Shown here: piece after piece, positions 1-7,223 of the stretch
Position numbering within the stretch: position 1 is the first letter of the stretch
Layout of the letters: the number at the start of each line of letters is the position of its first letter
Assembly (NCBI GenBank): GCA_003258735.1
Contig: QHME01000002.1
Span: forward strand, 1 to 64,000
DNA from: Candidatus Melainabacteria bacterium
Lineage (GTDB): Bacteria; Cyanobacteriota; Vampirovibrionia; Gastranaerophilales; Gastranaerophilaceae
Direction: 5' to 3'
Length of the DNA stretch: 64,000 nucleotides
Made by a program: the position numbers and the translations under genes
The notes under the pieces: generated by a model
Told to the model about the DNA's origin: nothing
The model's input: only the letters and a program-made list of their open reading frames with translations
The model's database searches: none

Positions 1-175
1 CCATTGGTGGACGCATTGATGGTGAATGATGACCCATTGGCGGATGTCCCATAGAAACTCCACCATGCATAGGCGCTCCATGCCCACCTCCTGGTGGCAT
101 TGGTGCGGCAAAACCTGCTTGAGTGGTGAAAGTCAAAGATATAATAGCAATAAGAGTAAATAAAACCTTTTTCAT
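1..175 (-). CDS. Secreted His/Met/Gly/Pro-rich protein, partial
   Basis: The gene begins at 175 and runs off the left edge. Translation gives a signal peptide (MKKVLFTLIAIISLTF, cleavage probably after GFA) followed by a low-complexity stretch rich in proline, glycine, histidine and methionine (PMPPGGGHGAPMHGG and similar). A Shine-Dalgarno AGGAGA lies about 6 bases upstream on the minus strand. The composition could suit a periplasmic metal-binding protein, but that is inference; no domain can be recognised in the 58 codons visible. Only the N-terminus is present, so family and length cannot be judged. Confidence 0.7.
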   Translation of the reverse strand, partial: MKKVLFTLIAIISLTFTTQAGFAAPMPPGGGHGAPMHGGVSMGHPPMGHHSPSMRPPM

Positions 176-257
176 GCCAAGTCTCCTATTTGTTACACAC
201 ATCCATATAACGATTATGATAAATAAAAAGTTCAAAATTTATTCTAAATATAAAGAA

Positions 258-485
258 TTATTTCAATTCTTCAAGATGAAAATATAAACCATCAGGAGAA
301 AAAATAACTTGATATTTTTGAGATTTAAAATAGTTAGTGATAAATTCTACCAATTCATCAGAAGCTTTGTTATCAAAGGAAAATGATTGCATATAACAAG
401 CATCATGTACGTGTAATTTTACTCCAAAATTTTCTTGAATTTGCTTTTTTAGTTCAACTATTTCAAACATATTGATAACAACCAT
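258..485 (-). CDS. Small hypothetical protein (75 aa)
   Basis: A short cytoplasmic protein of about 75 residues with no recognised family. An in-frame GTG at 491 exists, but the AGGAG at 491-495 overlaps it and sits 5 bases before the ATG at 485, so 485 is the better start. The sequence has an N-terminal helix (FEIVELKKQIQENF) and a C-terminal alternating hydrophobic segment ending in EELK, with the look of a small alpha/beta domain. It lies between the secreted protein at the edge and the pilin-like gene, all on the minus strand, but each has its own ribosome binding site. Function unknown. Confidence 0.6.
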   Translation of the reverse strand: MVVINMFEIVELKKQIQENFGVKLHVHDACYMQSFSFDNKASDELVEFITNYFKSQKYQVIFSPDGLYFHLEELK

Positions 486-522
486 GCCCACTCCTTTTTT
501 CTAAAGTTATAGCATGAAAAAT

Positions 523-1230
523 TTATTTCTTTAAATAATCCATGTTGCCAAAATTCACAACGTAATACGCACATCCCATACCTGATTGTTTCGTGTTTAA
601 GCAATTTGCTTTATATGAATTTTCGGTATTTGTTGCACCTTCTAAAAGCAACCCTTTATTTTCATAATACCTAAGGAAGAACAAATCTCTGCCTGCAATA
701 TTCGGTTTTTGAGCTCCATTTGTGTCAATTTTTAAAGACATAATCATGCCACTTCTAGCCCTAGCTGACTCTGTTTCATCAATAAAACGAAACCAAAATG
801 ATGTTCCATTCAATAATTTCATTTTGTATTCGTGCGTACCTTTTGCAAAATTCCAATGCTCTGAACCATTTAGATTGTAATAGTCCCCATTATACAGGCA
901 ACTTCCTGTTGTATCTGTGGTGCCACAATCTGTAGCAACTTTGATATATTTTTTTAAAATCGCAGCTCCTTTTTCAGCAGATTCCTTATCAGCTTTATTG
1001 CAATCCCATTCTTCCGGCAAGCCTTCTTCTTGACTTGCGGATTTTAAAGCTTGAGAAAGTATTGAATATGTTTCTTTTAATTTTGCAACAGTTTGTTTTT
1101 CGTAATATTTTTGCATAAGAGTAGGGATTGTCATTGCTGCAACAACACCAATTATGCCAAGGGTGATTAAAACTTCTGCAAGAGTAAATGCGAATTTTAT
1201 TTTGGATGGTGGTATTTTAAAACTTTTCAT
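523..1230 (-). CDS. Type IV pilin-like / pseudopilin protein
   Basis: A 235-residue protein with a class III (type IV prepilin) signal: a short basic leader (MKSFKIPPSKIK), then FAFTLAEVLITLGIIGVVAA as the hydrophobic alpha-1 helix (residues about 14-40) and a soluble C-terminal domain with five or six cysteines. Glu at position +5 of the mature protein is present; the -1 residue is Ala, not the usual Gly. Such proteins are processed by a prepilin peptidase and placed in the envelope by type IV pilus or type II secretion-like machinery. It lacks the C-terminal GWKIPxDYP motif of the other three pilin-like proteins here. It is divergent from the HTH gene at 1317, with a long palindrome between them. 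Confidence 0.85.
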   Translation of the reverse strand: MKSFKIPPSKIKFAFTLAEVLITLGIIGVVAAMTIPTLMQKYYEKQTVAKLKETYSILSQALKSASQEEGLPEEWDCNKADKESAEKGAAILKKYIKVATDCGTTDTTGSCLYNGDYYNLNGSEHWNFAKGTHEYKMKLLNGTSFWFRFIDETESARARSGMIMSLKIDTNGAQKPNIAGRDLFFLRYYENKGLLLEGATNTENSYKANCLNTKQSGMGCAYYVVNFGNMDYLKK

Positions 1231-1240
1231 ACAATCTCCT

Positions 1241-1278
1241 TTTAAATTATTAGTTTAATATTAAATTAATAATTTAAA
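1241..1278. promoter_or_regulatory. 38-bp near-perfect palindrome, candidate operator
   Basis: Two 19-base arms meet at 1259/1260 with a single mismatch (1253). The core reads TTTAATATTAAA. It lies in the 86-base gap between the divergent pilin-like gene (start 1230) and the HTH gene (start 1317), just upstream of the pilin ribosome binding site. A regulator dimer or tetramer site is the simplest reading; no T-run follows, so a terminator is unlikely. Confidence 0.55.
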
Positions 1279-1279
1279 A

Positions 1280-1310
1280 TTGTCAATCTTACTTTAAAAT
1301 AATGTATTCT
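1280..1310 (+). promoter_or_regulatory. Promoter of HTH gene (leaderless type)
   Basis: TATTCT at 1305-1310 lies exactly 6 bases before the ATG at 1317. TTGTCA (1280-1285) is a possible -35 with a 19-base spacer. There is no ribosome binding site before the ATG. Confidence 0.45.
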
Positions 1311-1316
1311 GAATAA

Positions 1317-1538
1317 ATGAGCATAAGTAATGATATTAAGAAACTTTTAATAGACAAGGATATGACACTGACTCAACTCGCCAAAATTATATCTGAGCGA
1401 AAAGGCAAAAATTTTTCTATCCAAAACCTTTCTCAAAAACTAAAAAAAGATACTCTGAACCTGAAAGAACTGGAAATTATCATGGAAACTCTCGGTTATA
1501 AAATTTGTTATCTGCCCCAAAAAACTTTTAAAAATTAA
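1317..1538 (+). CDS. Small HTH (XRE-like) DNA-binding protein
   Basis: A 73-residue protein that is almost entirely one helix-turn-helix domain: residues 4-60 follow the Cro/C1 pattern (IKKLLIDKDMTLTQLAKIIS, then a recognition helix around NFSIQNLSQKLKK, then LKELEIIMETLGYKI). It is divergent from the pilin-like gene at 1230 and is the first of four such pilin/regulator pairs in the window. The start ATG has no Shine-Dalgarno sequence, and a -10-like TATTCT sits six bases upstream, so the mRNA is probably leaderless. The natural inference is that it controls the pilin gene and itself through the palindrome at 1241-1278. Confidence 0.75.
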   Translation: MSISNDIKKLLIDKDMTLTQLAKIISERKGKNFSIQNLSQKLKKDTLNLKELEIIMETLGYKICYLPQKTFKN

Positions 1539-1635
1539 AAAATTAAAAAAAAAGACTTTCAATCAACTAAAACCAACATCCGATAAAAATTTTACATTAT
1601 TTGAAAAATTTTGAATTTTGTTTATAATTTATTGT

Positions 1636-1713
1636 GTTGTCGAAGACAACATCCGCCACAAATAAACTGGCGGAAGAAATACAAATTAAACAGAAAATTG
1701 ATGTCGAAGTGGC
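1636..1713 (+). repeat. Upstream copy of a 78-bp tandem repeat with a tRNA-Leu 5' fragment
   Basis: This stretch matches 1757-1834 with about 8 mismatches in 78 positions (offset 121). It contains the hairpin GTTGTCGAAGACAAC and a second hairpin with CCGCC/GGCGG arms. It ends in TGTCGAAGTGGC, identical to the first bases of the functional tRNA-Leu gene; after that the copy diverges, so it is a truncated tRNA 5' end. Confidence 0.8.
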
Positions 1714-1756
1714 ACTCTGCCGAACAAAACAATCCTGTGAATTGTTTTGTGAGAGG

Positions 1757-1834
1757 GTTGTCGAAGACAACGTCCGCCACAAACTAATCGGCGGAAGAAA
1801 TACAAATTGAACAAAAAGTTGATGTCGAAGTGGC
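1757..1834 (+). repeat. Downstream copy of the 78-bp repeat, running into tRNA-Leu
   Basis: Second copy of the repeat at 1636-1713. Its 3' end is the acceptor stem and start of the D arm of the intact tRNA-Leu(CAG) gene. The pair looks like a partial tandem duplication of the tRNA promoter region. Confidence 0.8.
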
Positions 1835-1905
1835 GGAATTGGTAGACGCGCACGATTCAGGTTCGTGTGGTTCACGCCTTGAGGGTTCGAGTCCCTTCTT
1901 CGACA
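1824..1905 (+). tRNA. tRNA-Leu (anticodon CAG)
   Basis: The 82-base cloverleaf can be folded by eye. The acceptor stem GTCGAAG (1824-1830) pairs with CTTCGAC (1898-1904), with discriminator A at 1905. The D arm contains GGTAGACG. The anticodon stem CACGA/TCGTG encloses TTCAGGT with anticodon CAG at 1858-1860. The variable arm is long, as expected for leucine (class II). The T arm is GAGGG-TTCGAGT-CCCTT. The 3' CCA is not encoded. It reads CUG codons. Partial copies of both its ends flank it (5' fragment at 1702-1713, 3' fragment at 2046-2067). Confidence 0.95.
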
Positions 1906-1946
1906 TTTTTATTAATTTGATGAACTAAAGTCTTGGAACTCTCACA

Positions 1947-1973
1947 TTAGTTTTGCCTGTAGGGCAAAACTAA
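1947..1973. repeat. 11-bp perfect hairpin downstream of tRNA-Leu
   Basis: TTAGTTTTGCC (1947-1957) and its exact complement (1963-1973) enclose a 5-base loop. It lies inside the 157-base segment bounded by the two copies of the tRNA 3' end. No T-run follows directly. Confidence 0.6.
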
Positions 1974-2045
1974 TCGGTTCAGCCGACGTCTCGGCATACC
2001 TTCATTATACGGCTCGAATTTCATATTCTCGCCTACATTCAGGCA

Positions 2046-2067
2046 GAGTCCCTTCTTCGACATTTTT
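2046..2067 (+). repeat. 22-bp direct copy of tRNA-Leu 3' end
   Basis: These 22 bases (starting GAGTCCCTTCTTCGAC) are identical to 1889-1910, that is half of the T loop, the T stem 3' strand, the acceptor 3' strand and the flanking T-run. A direct repeat of a tRNA 3' end is the usual footprint of site-specific integration, but the enclosed segment is only about 135 bases and carries no gene. Confidence 0.8.
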
Positions 2068-2072
2068 TTATT

Positions 2073-2302
2073 GTCACCCTGAACTTGATTCAGGGTCTAT
2101 CCATTTGATTTTAGTCATGCTGAACTGCGGATTTTGGCAAGTGCGCCGTGTGAACGAAGTGAACCCAGCACGTCTTGGCGAGAGCTGCGTTGAGCCGGTC
2201 GAGCCGCCAATAATCCAAGACTGTTTCAGCATCTCTAATAAAACATATTAGTCTTATACAAAATTTGTAATATTAGAGACCCTGAAATAAATTCAGGGTG
2301 AC
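2073..2302. repeat. Mosaic palindromic intergenic repeat, copy A
   Basis: Outer arms GTCACCCTGAA...TTCAGGGT(2073-2095) and the inverse at 2278-2302 enclose an inner unit (2114-2240, CATGCTGAACTGCGG to TTTCAGCATCTC). The inner unit is nearly identical to parts of the copies at 47694 and 54313 and is present inverted and diverged at 33382-33502. It has no coding capacity. Together with 1906-2558 this is a gene-free stretch. Confidence 0.8.
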
Positions 2303-2330
2303 AGGTATGCTTTTTAAAATAAGCATTGAT

Positions 2331-2400
2331 AGATTCTGAATTGCAAGAAAATTTTGTGTTCGCACAGCTCACACAAATTTTCTAAATTTTCAGAATGACA
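2331..2400. repeat. Short palindromic repeat (AGATTCTGAA...CAGAATGACA)
   Basis: Ends are inverted (AGATTCTGAA / TTCAGAATGACA), and internal arms around AAGAAAATTTTGTGT and CACAAATTTTCT also pair. A relative in the opposite orientation is at 13659-13733 and another at 35597. Confidence 0.7.
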
Positions 2401-2525
2401 TTATTTTGATTGTTTGGGAGGTCGGGATTGCTATGCCGACAAATTTTCCTGTTTAGCAATTATAATTATTGATAAATTTTAAATTTTATTTGTAAAAATT
2501 TTGCCTATTACCAAGTTGGGCATGC

Positions 2526-2552
2526 TTGATTTTTTAATATTTATGCTAGAAT
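2526..2552 (+). promoter_or_regulatory. Extended -10 promoter, leaderless type
   Basis: TGC-TAGAAT (2544-2552) is an extended -10 box ending exactly 6 bases before the GTG at 2559. TTGATT (2526-2531) is a possible -35 at a short 15-base spacing. No ribosome binding site is present. Confidence 0.5.
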
Positions 2553-2558
2553 ACTTGT

Positions 2559-2939
2559 GTGAAAAATTTTTTAAAAATATTTTTTATAGTTGTATGTTTT
2601 TTAGTAACTCTTGGGGTTTGCAAATCAGGCGTCAATGTAGGTTCGTTTGATATTAACAATAAATCAATAGTTTCAGAGTCAATCAGTGTACCACATCAGG
2701 TTTTGGTATCTCCTGATGATAATGAATCTCAAATTGCTGCATCAAATTCTCACAATACGGAATTAACATCCGCTAATTTAAAAAAGAATTCTCACAATAT
2801 TACTAATATAGACAAAGTTGCGACAGAACGAAAAATTGTCGCACAAATTTTTGCATTAAATTATAACAAAATTTTATATAGTGCATCCCATAGAATTTCG
2901 CTATATTTGCGAAATGAGGTCTGTACAAGAGCACCATAG
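2559..2939 (+). CDS. Hypothetical secreted/membrane-anchored protein (126 aa)
   Basis: The GTG-initiated protein has a basic start and a hydrophobic stretch (FLKIFFIVVCFLVTLGVC, residues 3-20), then a Ser/Asn-rich polar region. The hydrophobic stretch with Cys21 could be an export signal, possibly a lipoprotein-like one, but the lipobox is poor. No family is recognised. It has no Shine-Dalgarno sequence, but an extended -10 sits six bases upstream, so the message is probably leaderless. It precedes the transporter operon at 3029 but is separated by about 90 bases. Confidence 0.55.
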   Translation: MKNFLKIFFIVVCFLVTLGVCKSGVNVGSFDINNKSIVSESISVPHQVLVSPDDNESQIAASNSHNTELTSANLKKNSHNITNIDKVATERKIVAQIFALNYNKILYSASHRISLYLRNEVCTRAP

Positions 2940-3028
2940 TCTCATTTTAATCAATAATATTAGCACACAATTATTCATCTGTTGTGCTGCTCAATTTGTA
3001 AAATTTTACAATTAAATAGGAGACTAAT

Positions 3029-3283
3029 ATGAATATCGAATTATGGAAAGAAGGTATCCTTCTTATGATTATCGGTATGGGTGTTGTGTACTTCTTTATT
3101 TCAATAATGATTGTTGTAATGAATTTGAATTCTAAAATTCTCGGATTCATTGGCAAATATTTTCCTGAAAAAAATGAAGAAGATAAACCTTTACCGAAAA
3201 AATCTAATAATAACTGTGATATGGAAACAGCACTTGCAATTGCTTGTGCAATAGCTGAAAGAGGAAAATCTTATGTTAAGTAG
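3029..3283 (+). CDS. OadG-like sodium-pump decarboxylase gamma subunit
   Basis: An 84-residue protein with one N-terminal membrane helix (GILLMIIGMGVVYFFISIMIVVMNL, residues 8-33), a short polar linker and a C-terminal helix (METALAIACAIAERG). This arrangement, including the GMGxVYxFL-type helix, matches the gamma subunit of sodium-translocating oxaloacetate/methylmalonyl-CoA decarboxylases, which assembles alpha and beta subunits at the membrane. No alpha or beta subunit is nearby. Instead its last codons overlap the start of an NhaD/ArsB-type carrier, so it may serve as an accessory subunit of that carrier; this is inference. RBS AGGAGA precedes the ATG. Confidence 0.75.
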   Translation: MNIELWKEGILLMIIGMGVVYFFISIMIVVMNLNSKILGFIGKYFPEKNEEDKPLPKKSNNNCDMETALAIACAIAERGKSYVK

Positions 3284-4592
3284 TTTTGTAGCTGCTCACA
3301 GTGTAATGTTATCTGCGGGATTATTGATTGTTGCGTATATATTTATCGCACTTGAAAAAATCCCAAAAGTTACAATAGCACTTTTGGGCGCAGCAATCAC
3401 CATTGTGTTGGGATTGGTTAGTCAGACAAAAGTCGTAAATGGCTTAATAAATCCACATTATTTTATTAATTTTATTGATTTTAATGTAATATTTTTACTT
3501 GTTTCAATGATGGTAATTGTTTCAATTACAACACGTAGCGGTGTTTTTAATTGGATAGCCAATGAATTATTAAAATTCACAAAAGGCCATCCGATTAAAA
3601 TTTTATTTGCACTGGGAGCTTTTACTGCGGTGACAAGTGCTTTTTTAGATAACGTAACCACTGTTATTTTGGTTATGCCAATAACATTTGCAATTGCTAA
3701 AAAATTAGATGTAGACCCAATTCCATACTTATTGACGGAAATTTTCGCATCTAATATTGGTGGAACTGCTACACTGATTGGCGACCCTCCAAATATAATT
3801 ATCGGTAGTGCAGGTGGATTATCTTTTATGGACTTTTTAAAAGAACTAACCCCTGTTGTATTGGTGATAATAGTAGTGGTTTTAAGTTTACTTTCATTTA
3901 TTTTTCGCAAGAAACTTGTTGCAAGTGAAGATAAGATGAATGCAATTGCGCAAATAGATAACAGCCATTCAATCGTTGATAAGAATTTGATGATTCGCTC
4001 AACTATCATTTTGGCTTTAGTAATCTTGGGATTTATGCTACATGATGCTATTCATATTGAAACTTGTGTAGTCGCAATGCTTGGTGCTTCATTTTTGCTA
4101 ATCTTTGAAAAACCTTCTGATATATTAAAAGACGTTGAGTGGAATACAATATTCTTCTTTATCGGCTTGTTTATAATTATCGGTGGCTTGGAAGCTTCTG
4201 GCGGAATCAGATTGATGGCAGAATGGATACTAAAAGTAACCCAAGGAAGTCAGGCTGCAACTTCAATGATTATATTGTGGGCATCCGGTGTAATTTCAGG
4301 GATTATTGATAATATTCCATACACAGCAACTATGGCTCCAATGATTGTAGAAATAGAAAAAACAATGGGACAGGCTTATGCATTTCCTTTGTGGTGGGCA
4401 TTATCCTTAGGAGCTTGTCTTGGTGGAAACATGACAATTATCGGTGCTGCTGCTAACGTTATCGTTTCTGAAAACGCTAACAAGGAAGGTCATCCTATTT
4501 CATTTATGAGATTTTTGAAATATGGTGTTGCGATTGTCGCAATATCCCTTGTTATTAGTACTGTATACATATATTTAAGATTTTTAAAATAG
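3273..4592 (+). CDS. NhaD/ArsB-family ion transporter (IT superfamily)
   Basis: A 439-residue polytopic membrane protein with about 11-12 hydrophobic helices. Family marks include TSAFLDNVTTVILVMPI, NIGGTATLIGDPPNIIIG and, in the second repeat, SGIIDNIPYTATMAP and GGNMTIIGAAANVI; the paired DN and GxxxNxxxG loops are the hallmark of the ArsB/NhaD ion transporter group. It probably acts as a sodium/proton antiporter or an anion carrier; the substrate cannot be read from sequence. The start overlaps the OadG-like gene by 11 bases, and the 46-residue membrane protein follows 13 bases after its stop, so these three form an operon. Confidence 0.9.
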   Translation: MLSSFVAAHSVMLSAGLLIVAYIFIALEKIPKVTIALLGAAITIVLGLVSQTKVVNGLINPHYFINFIDFNVIFLLVSMMVIVSITTRSGVFNWIANELLKFTKGHPIKILFALGAFTAVTSAFLDNVTTVILVMPITFAIAKKLDVDPIPYLLTEIFASNIGGTATLIGDPPNIIIGSAGGLSFMDFLKELTPVVLVIIVVVLSLLSFIFRKKLVASEDKMNAIAQIDNSHSIVDKNLMIRSTIILALVILGFMLHDAIHIETCVVAMLGASFLLIFEKPSDILKDVEWNTIFFFIGLFIIIGGLEASGGIRLMAEWILKVTQGSQAATSMIILWASGVISGIIDNIPYTATMAPMIVEIEKTMGQAYAFPLWWALSLGACLGGNMTIIGAAANVIVSENANKEGHPISFMRFLKYGVAIVAISLVISTVYIYLRFLK

Positions 4593-4605
4593 GAGAAATA
4601 ATAAA

Positions 4606-4746
4606 ATGTCAAATGAAATAAAAGAAACAAATCACGCGCCAAAAACAGGTTACTCGGAAACAAAAGGAACAGGTGTTTTAAGTACCTTGATTTTTGCGGT
4701 TGCGGTAGTTGTGTTAATGATTGTATTAGCGCATTTTAAAGGATAA
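4606..4746 (+). CDS. Small single-pass membrane protein (46 aa)
   Basis: A short gene with an AGGAG ribosome binding site (4591-4595, overlapping the carrier's stop region). The 46-residue product has a polar N-terminus of about 24 residues and one C-terminal membrane helix (STLIFAVAVVVLMIVLAHF), ending in KG. It is the third gene of the operon with the OadG-like protein and the NhaD/ArsB-type carrier, and the hairpin at 4753 follows. An accessory subunit of the carrier is the simplest inference; no family is recognised. Confidence 0.75.
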   Translation: MSNEIKETNHAPKTGYSETKGTGVLSTLIFAVAVVVLMIVLAHFKG

Positions 4747-4752
4747 ATAATA

Positions 4753-4781
4753 AAGGCAGGCTATTTTATATAGTCTGCCTT
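4753..4781 (+). terminator. Hairpin after transporter operon
   Basis: AAGGCAG (4753-4759) pairs with CTGCCTT (4775-4781), with further CTAT/ATAG pairing inside. The T-run is weak (TAAATTTT), so this may be an attenuating terminator before the Na/Pi symporter gene. Confidence 0.55.
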
Positions 4782-4804
4782 AAATTTTGGAATAGGAAAA
4801 TAAA

Positions 4805-6562
4805 ATGGAAAAATTTGATATATTTTGTATATTACAGTTGTTGGGCGGATTAGCATTTTTCCTGTATGGGATTTATATAATGTCATCAGGCTTAGAAAAA
4901 ATTGCTGGCGGAAAGCTTGAAAAAATCCTAAAAACAATGACTTCAAGTCCGACAAAAGGACTTATACTTGGGGCTGGGATTACGGCAATTGTCCAAAGTT
5001 CTTCAGCTGTTACTGTTATGCTTGTGGGTTTAGTTAATTCAGGCATAATGAAATTATCTCAAGCTATTGGAGTTATTATGGGTTCTAATATTGGAACTAC
5101 AATAACTGCGTGGATTTTGAGTTTATCTGGGATTCAGAGTGATAATATATTTGTAAGGTTGTTTAAACCAGAATCTTTTACTCCGGTCTTGGCATTGATT
5201 GGTGTGATTATGATTTTTGCAGCACGTAGTAACAAAAACAAAAATATCGGAAGTGTATTTTTAGGGTTTTCAATATTGATGACAGGTATGATTTTTATGA
5301 GTACATCAATGGAACCGCTTTCACATTCTCAAAAGTTTATAGACTTATTGACACTATTTAATAATCCACTGTTTGGGGTTATTGTTGGTGCTGTTATAAC
5401 TGCCATTATTCAAAGTTCGGCAGCATCTGTCGGAATGTTGCAAGCCCTTGTGATGAAAGTCGATATGACATATTCTATGGCATTACCGATAATTATGGGA
5501 CAAAATATCGGAACTTGTATCACAGCAATAATTTCAAGTATCGGAGTAAACTCCAATGCTCGAAAAGTTGCAGTTGTGCATGTTACATTTAATATAATCG
5601 GTACTGCAGTATTTTTATCTGCATATCAGTTAGTTAAACTTATTTTCAACCTGCCGTTTATGAGTGAAAATATTAATCCTGCAGGAATTGCAATACTCCA
5701 CTCAACATTTAATATTTGTACAACAATTTTGTTGTTCCCATTTATTAAACAGTTGGAAGATATTGCAAATGTTGTAATAAAAGATTCTAAAAATGAAAAA
5801 GATGAAGTTTTTTTGGACGAACGACTTTTGCGTTCTCCTGAACTTGCTGTTATTGAAGTTAATCAAAAAGTTATAAAAATGGCAAAAATCGTCAAAAATA
5901 ATGTTCTATATGCAACAAAGCAATTGAAAAACTATCAATATCGCAAAGCAGATGTTATAAATAAAAACGAAGAACGTATTGACAGATATGAAGATAAATT
6001 GGAATCTTACTTAATTAAAGCTTCCAACAAAGAGTTGTCTGAAGATACAAGTAATGCAATTGCCAGATTACTTTTGATAATTGGTGATTATGAAAGAATT
6101 GGCGATCACGCAATAAATATCCTAAATATTGCAGAACAAAAGAAAAACAAAAATCTTGAATTTCCACCTGAATTGGTTGAAGACCTGAGGATAATTGTTG
6201 GTGCAATTTTAGAAGTTTTATTCTTAACAACAGAAGCTTATTCGCATAACAGTTCAACTGTTGCATTGAAGGTAGAACCTTTGGAGCAGGTAATTGACAG
6301 ACTTGTTGTAAAAGCAAAAAACCGCCATATCAAAAGGATTCAATACGGTGAATGTCCGATTGAATTGGATTTTATAATTTCTGAATTATTTAACGATTTT
6401 GAAAGAATTTCGGACCATTGTTCAAATATTGCAGCATCAGTTTTAAAAGCTCATAATGCAGGTTTGGATAAACATGAATTCTTAAAACAGTTAAAATCAT
6501 ACGACAATAAAGAATTTAGCCAAACTTATGATGATTTTAAACAAAAGTATGCACTTGTTTAA
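4805..6562 (+). CDS. Sodium/phosphate symporter with PhoU domain
   Basis: A 585-residue protein of the NptA/YjbB type. Residues 1-320 are two inverted Na/Pi-cotransporter repeats, each with the QSS signature (AIVQSSSAVTVML near residue 64 and AIIQSSAASVGML near 202) and a following GxNIGT motif. Residues about 340-580 form a helical PhoU-like domain (GDYERIGDHAINI and FERISDHCSNIAAS, the usual E/D-R-I-x-D-H motifs). It takes up or exports phosphate coupled to sodium, with the PhoU domain probably sensing or regulating. RBS AGGAAAATAAA before the ATG. It follows another sodium-related transporter operon. Confidence 0.93.
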   Translation: MEKFDIFCILQLLGGLAFFLYGIYIMSSGLEKIAGGKLEKILKTMTSSPTKGLILGAGITAIVQSSSAVTVMLVGLVNSGIMKLSQAIGVIMGSNIGTTITAWILSLSGIQSDNIFVRLFKPESFTPVLALIGVIMIFAARSNKNKNIGSVFLGFSILMTGMIFMSTSMEPLSHSQKFIDLLTLFNNPLFGVIVGAVITAIIQSSAASVGMLQALVMKVDMTYSMALPIIMGQNIGTCITAIISSIGVNSNARKVAVVHVTFNIIGTAVFLSAYQLVKLIFNLPFMSENINPAGIAILHSTFNICTTILLFPFIKQLEDIANVVIKDSKNEKDEVFLDERLLRSPELAVIEVNQKVIKMAKIVKNNVLYATKQLKNYQYRKADVINKNEERIDRYEDKLESYLIKASNKELSEDTSNAIARLLLIIGDYERIGDHAINILNIAEQKKNKNLEFPPELVEDLRIIVGAILEVLFLTTEAYSHNSSTVALKVEPLEQVIDRLVVKAKNRHIKRIQYGECPIELDFIISELFNDFERISDHCSNIAASVLKAHNAGLDKHEFLKQLKSYDNKEFSQTYDDFKQKYALV

Positions 6563-6605
6563 AGTGCGTAGCATCCTAAATATTTATTATACCAAATAAT
6601 CGCAC

Positions 6606-6630
6606 AGCGCCGAGATTCGACGCTTTTCTT
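6606..6630 (+). terminator. Terminator after Na/Pi symporter
   Basis: A hairpin with arms AGCGCCGA and TCGACGCT (one internal mismatch) has a 3-base loop and is followed by TTTTCTTTATT. Confidence 0.6.
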
Positions 6631-6705
6631 TATTATTAGAAGTTGAAAAGCTAATATTGGTATTCCGAAAATTTTATCAGGGTTATTTTATTTTTCAATA
6701 TACTA

Positions 6706-7005
6706 CTAACTTTTATGTTTAATCCATAAATCATGAATTAAAGTAAACAACCCTGCGATTCCTGCAATTATGCCGTTAGTCATAATTGAATTTTTTGTTG
6801 GAGATTTTGATAATGGAAATTTTCGAGATATCAAATCTAATCCTACACCAAAACCAAACCAAGCACCTGCAGATTTCAAGGCATTACTTGTTGCACTAGA
6901 ATAAGTCATTTCTTGTGATTTATTAGGATGTTTACGCATTTTAGCATTATTTTTAGAGTATTTTTGAGTATAAGTTATACTACTATCAATTTGGGGTACA
7001 TTCAT
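6706..7005 (-). CDS. Hypothetical membrane protein (99 aa)
   Basis: A 99-residue protein with a polar, Lys/Asn/Ser-rich N-terminal half and a glycine-rich hydrophobic C-terminal half (SAGAWFGFGVGLDLISRKF and NGIIAGIAGLFTLIHDLW), suggesting two short membrane helices. RBS AGGAAAAAG precedes the ATG. It resembles the 167-residue protein at 59189 in layout (polar N-terminus, then two Gly/Ala-rich helices), but clear homology cannot be claimed by eye. Function unknown. Confidence 0.6.
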   Translation of the reverse strand: MNVPQIDSSITYTQKYSKNNAKMRKHPNKSQEMTYSSATSNALKSAGAWFGFGVGLDLISRKFPLSKSPTKNSIMTNGIIAGIAGLFTLIHDLWIKHKS

Positions 7006-7223
7006 TTCTTTTTCCTAACAAAATTTACAATTCATTCAGCAGATAATTCTCTTTACATCCTGATTATACTGCTATATCAACACATTGTCAATAACAAGTG
7101 TAAATTTTACACCATATTATATAAACTATTGTTAAGCAAAATCTATAAAATATGACAAAAAATTTTCTTCACGAACTTCATATAACTGTGTACAATTAGA
7201 TAAAAAATAAAGAAGGACAAAAA

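Noticed and set aside
1597..1875. 92-codon minus-strand open frame
   Set aside because: It runs antisense through the tRNA-Leu gene and both 78-bp repeat copies; its repeated peptide segments merely reflect the DNA repeat.
1889..2067. Integrated mobile island at tRNA-Leu
   Set aside because: Only about 135 bases lie between the repeats and no integrase is present; recorded as a possible scar only.
3458..4009. 183-codon minus-strand frame inside the NhaD/ArsB-type gene
   Set aside because: It is antisense to conserved transporter motifs; long antisense frames are common opposite hydrophobic genes and it has no recognisable domain or binding site.
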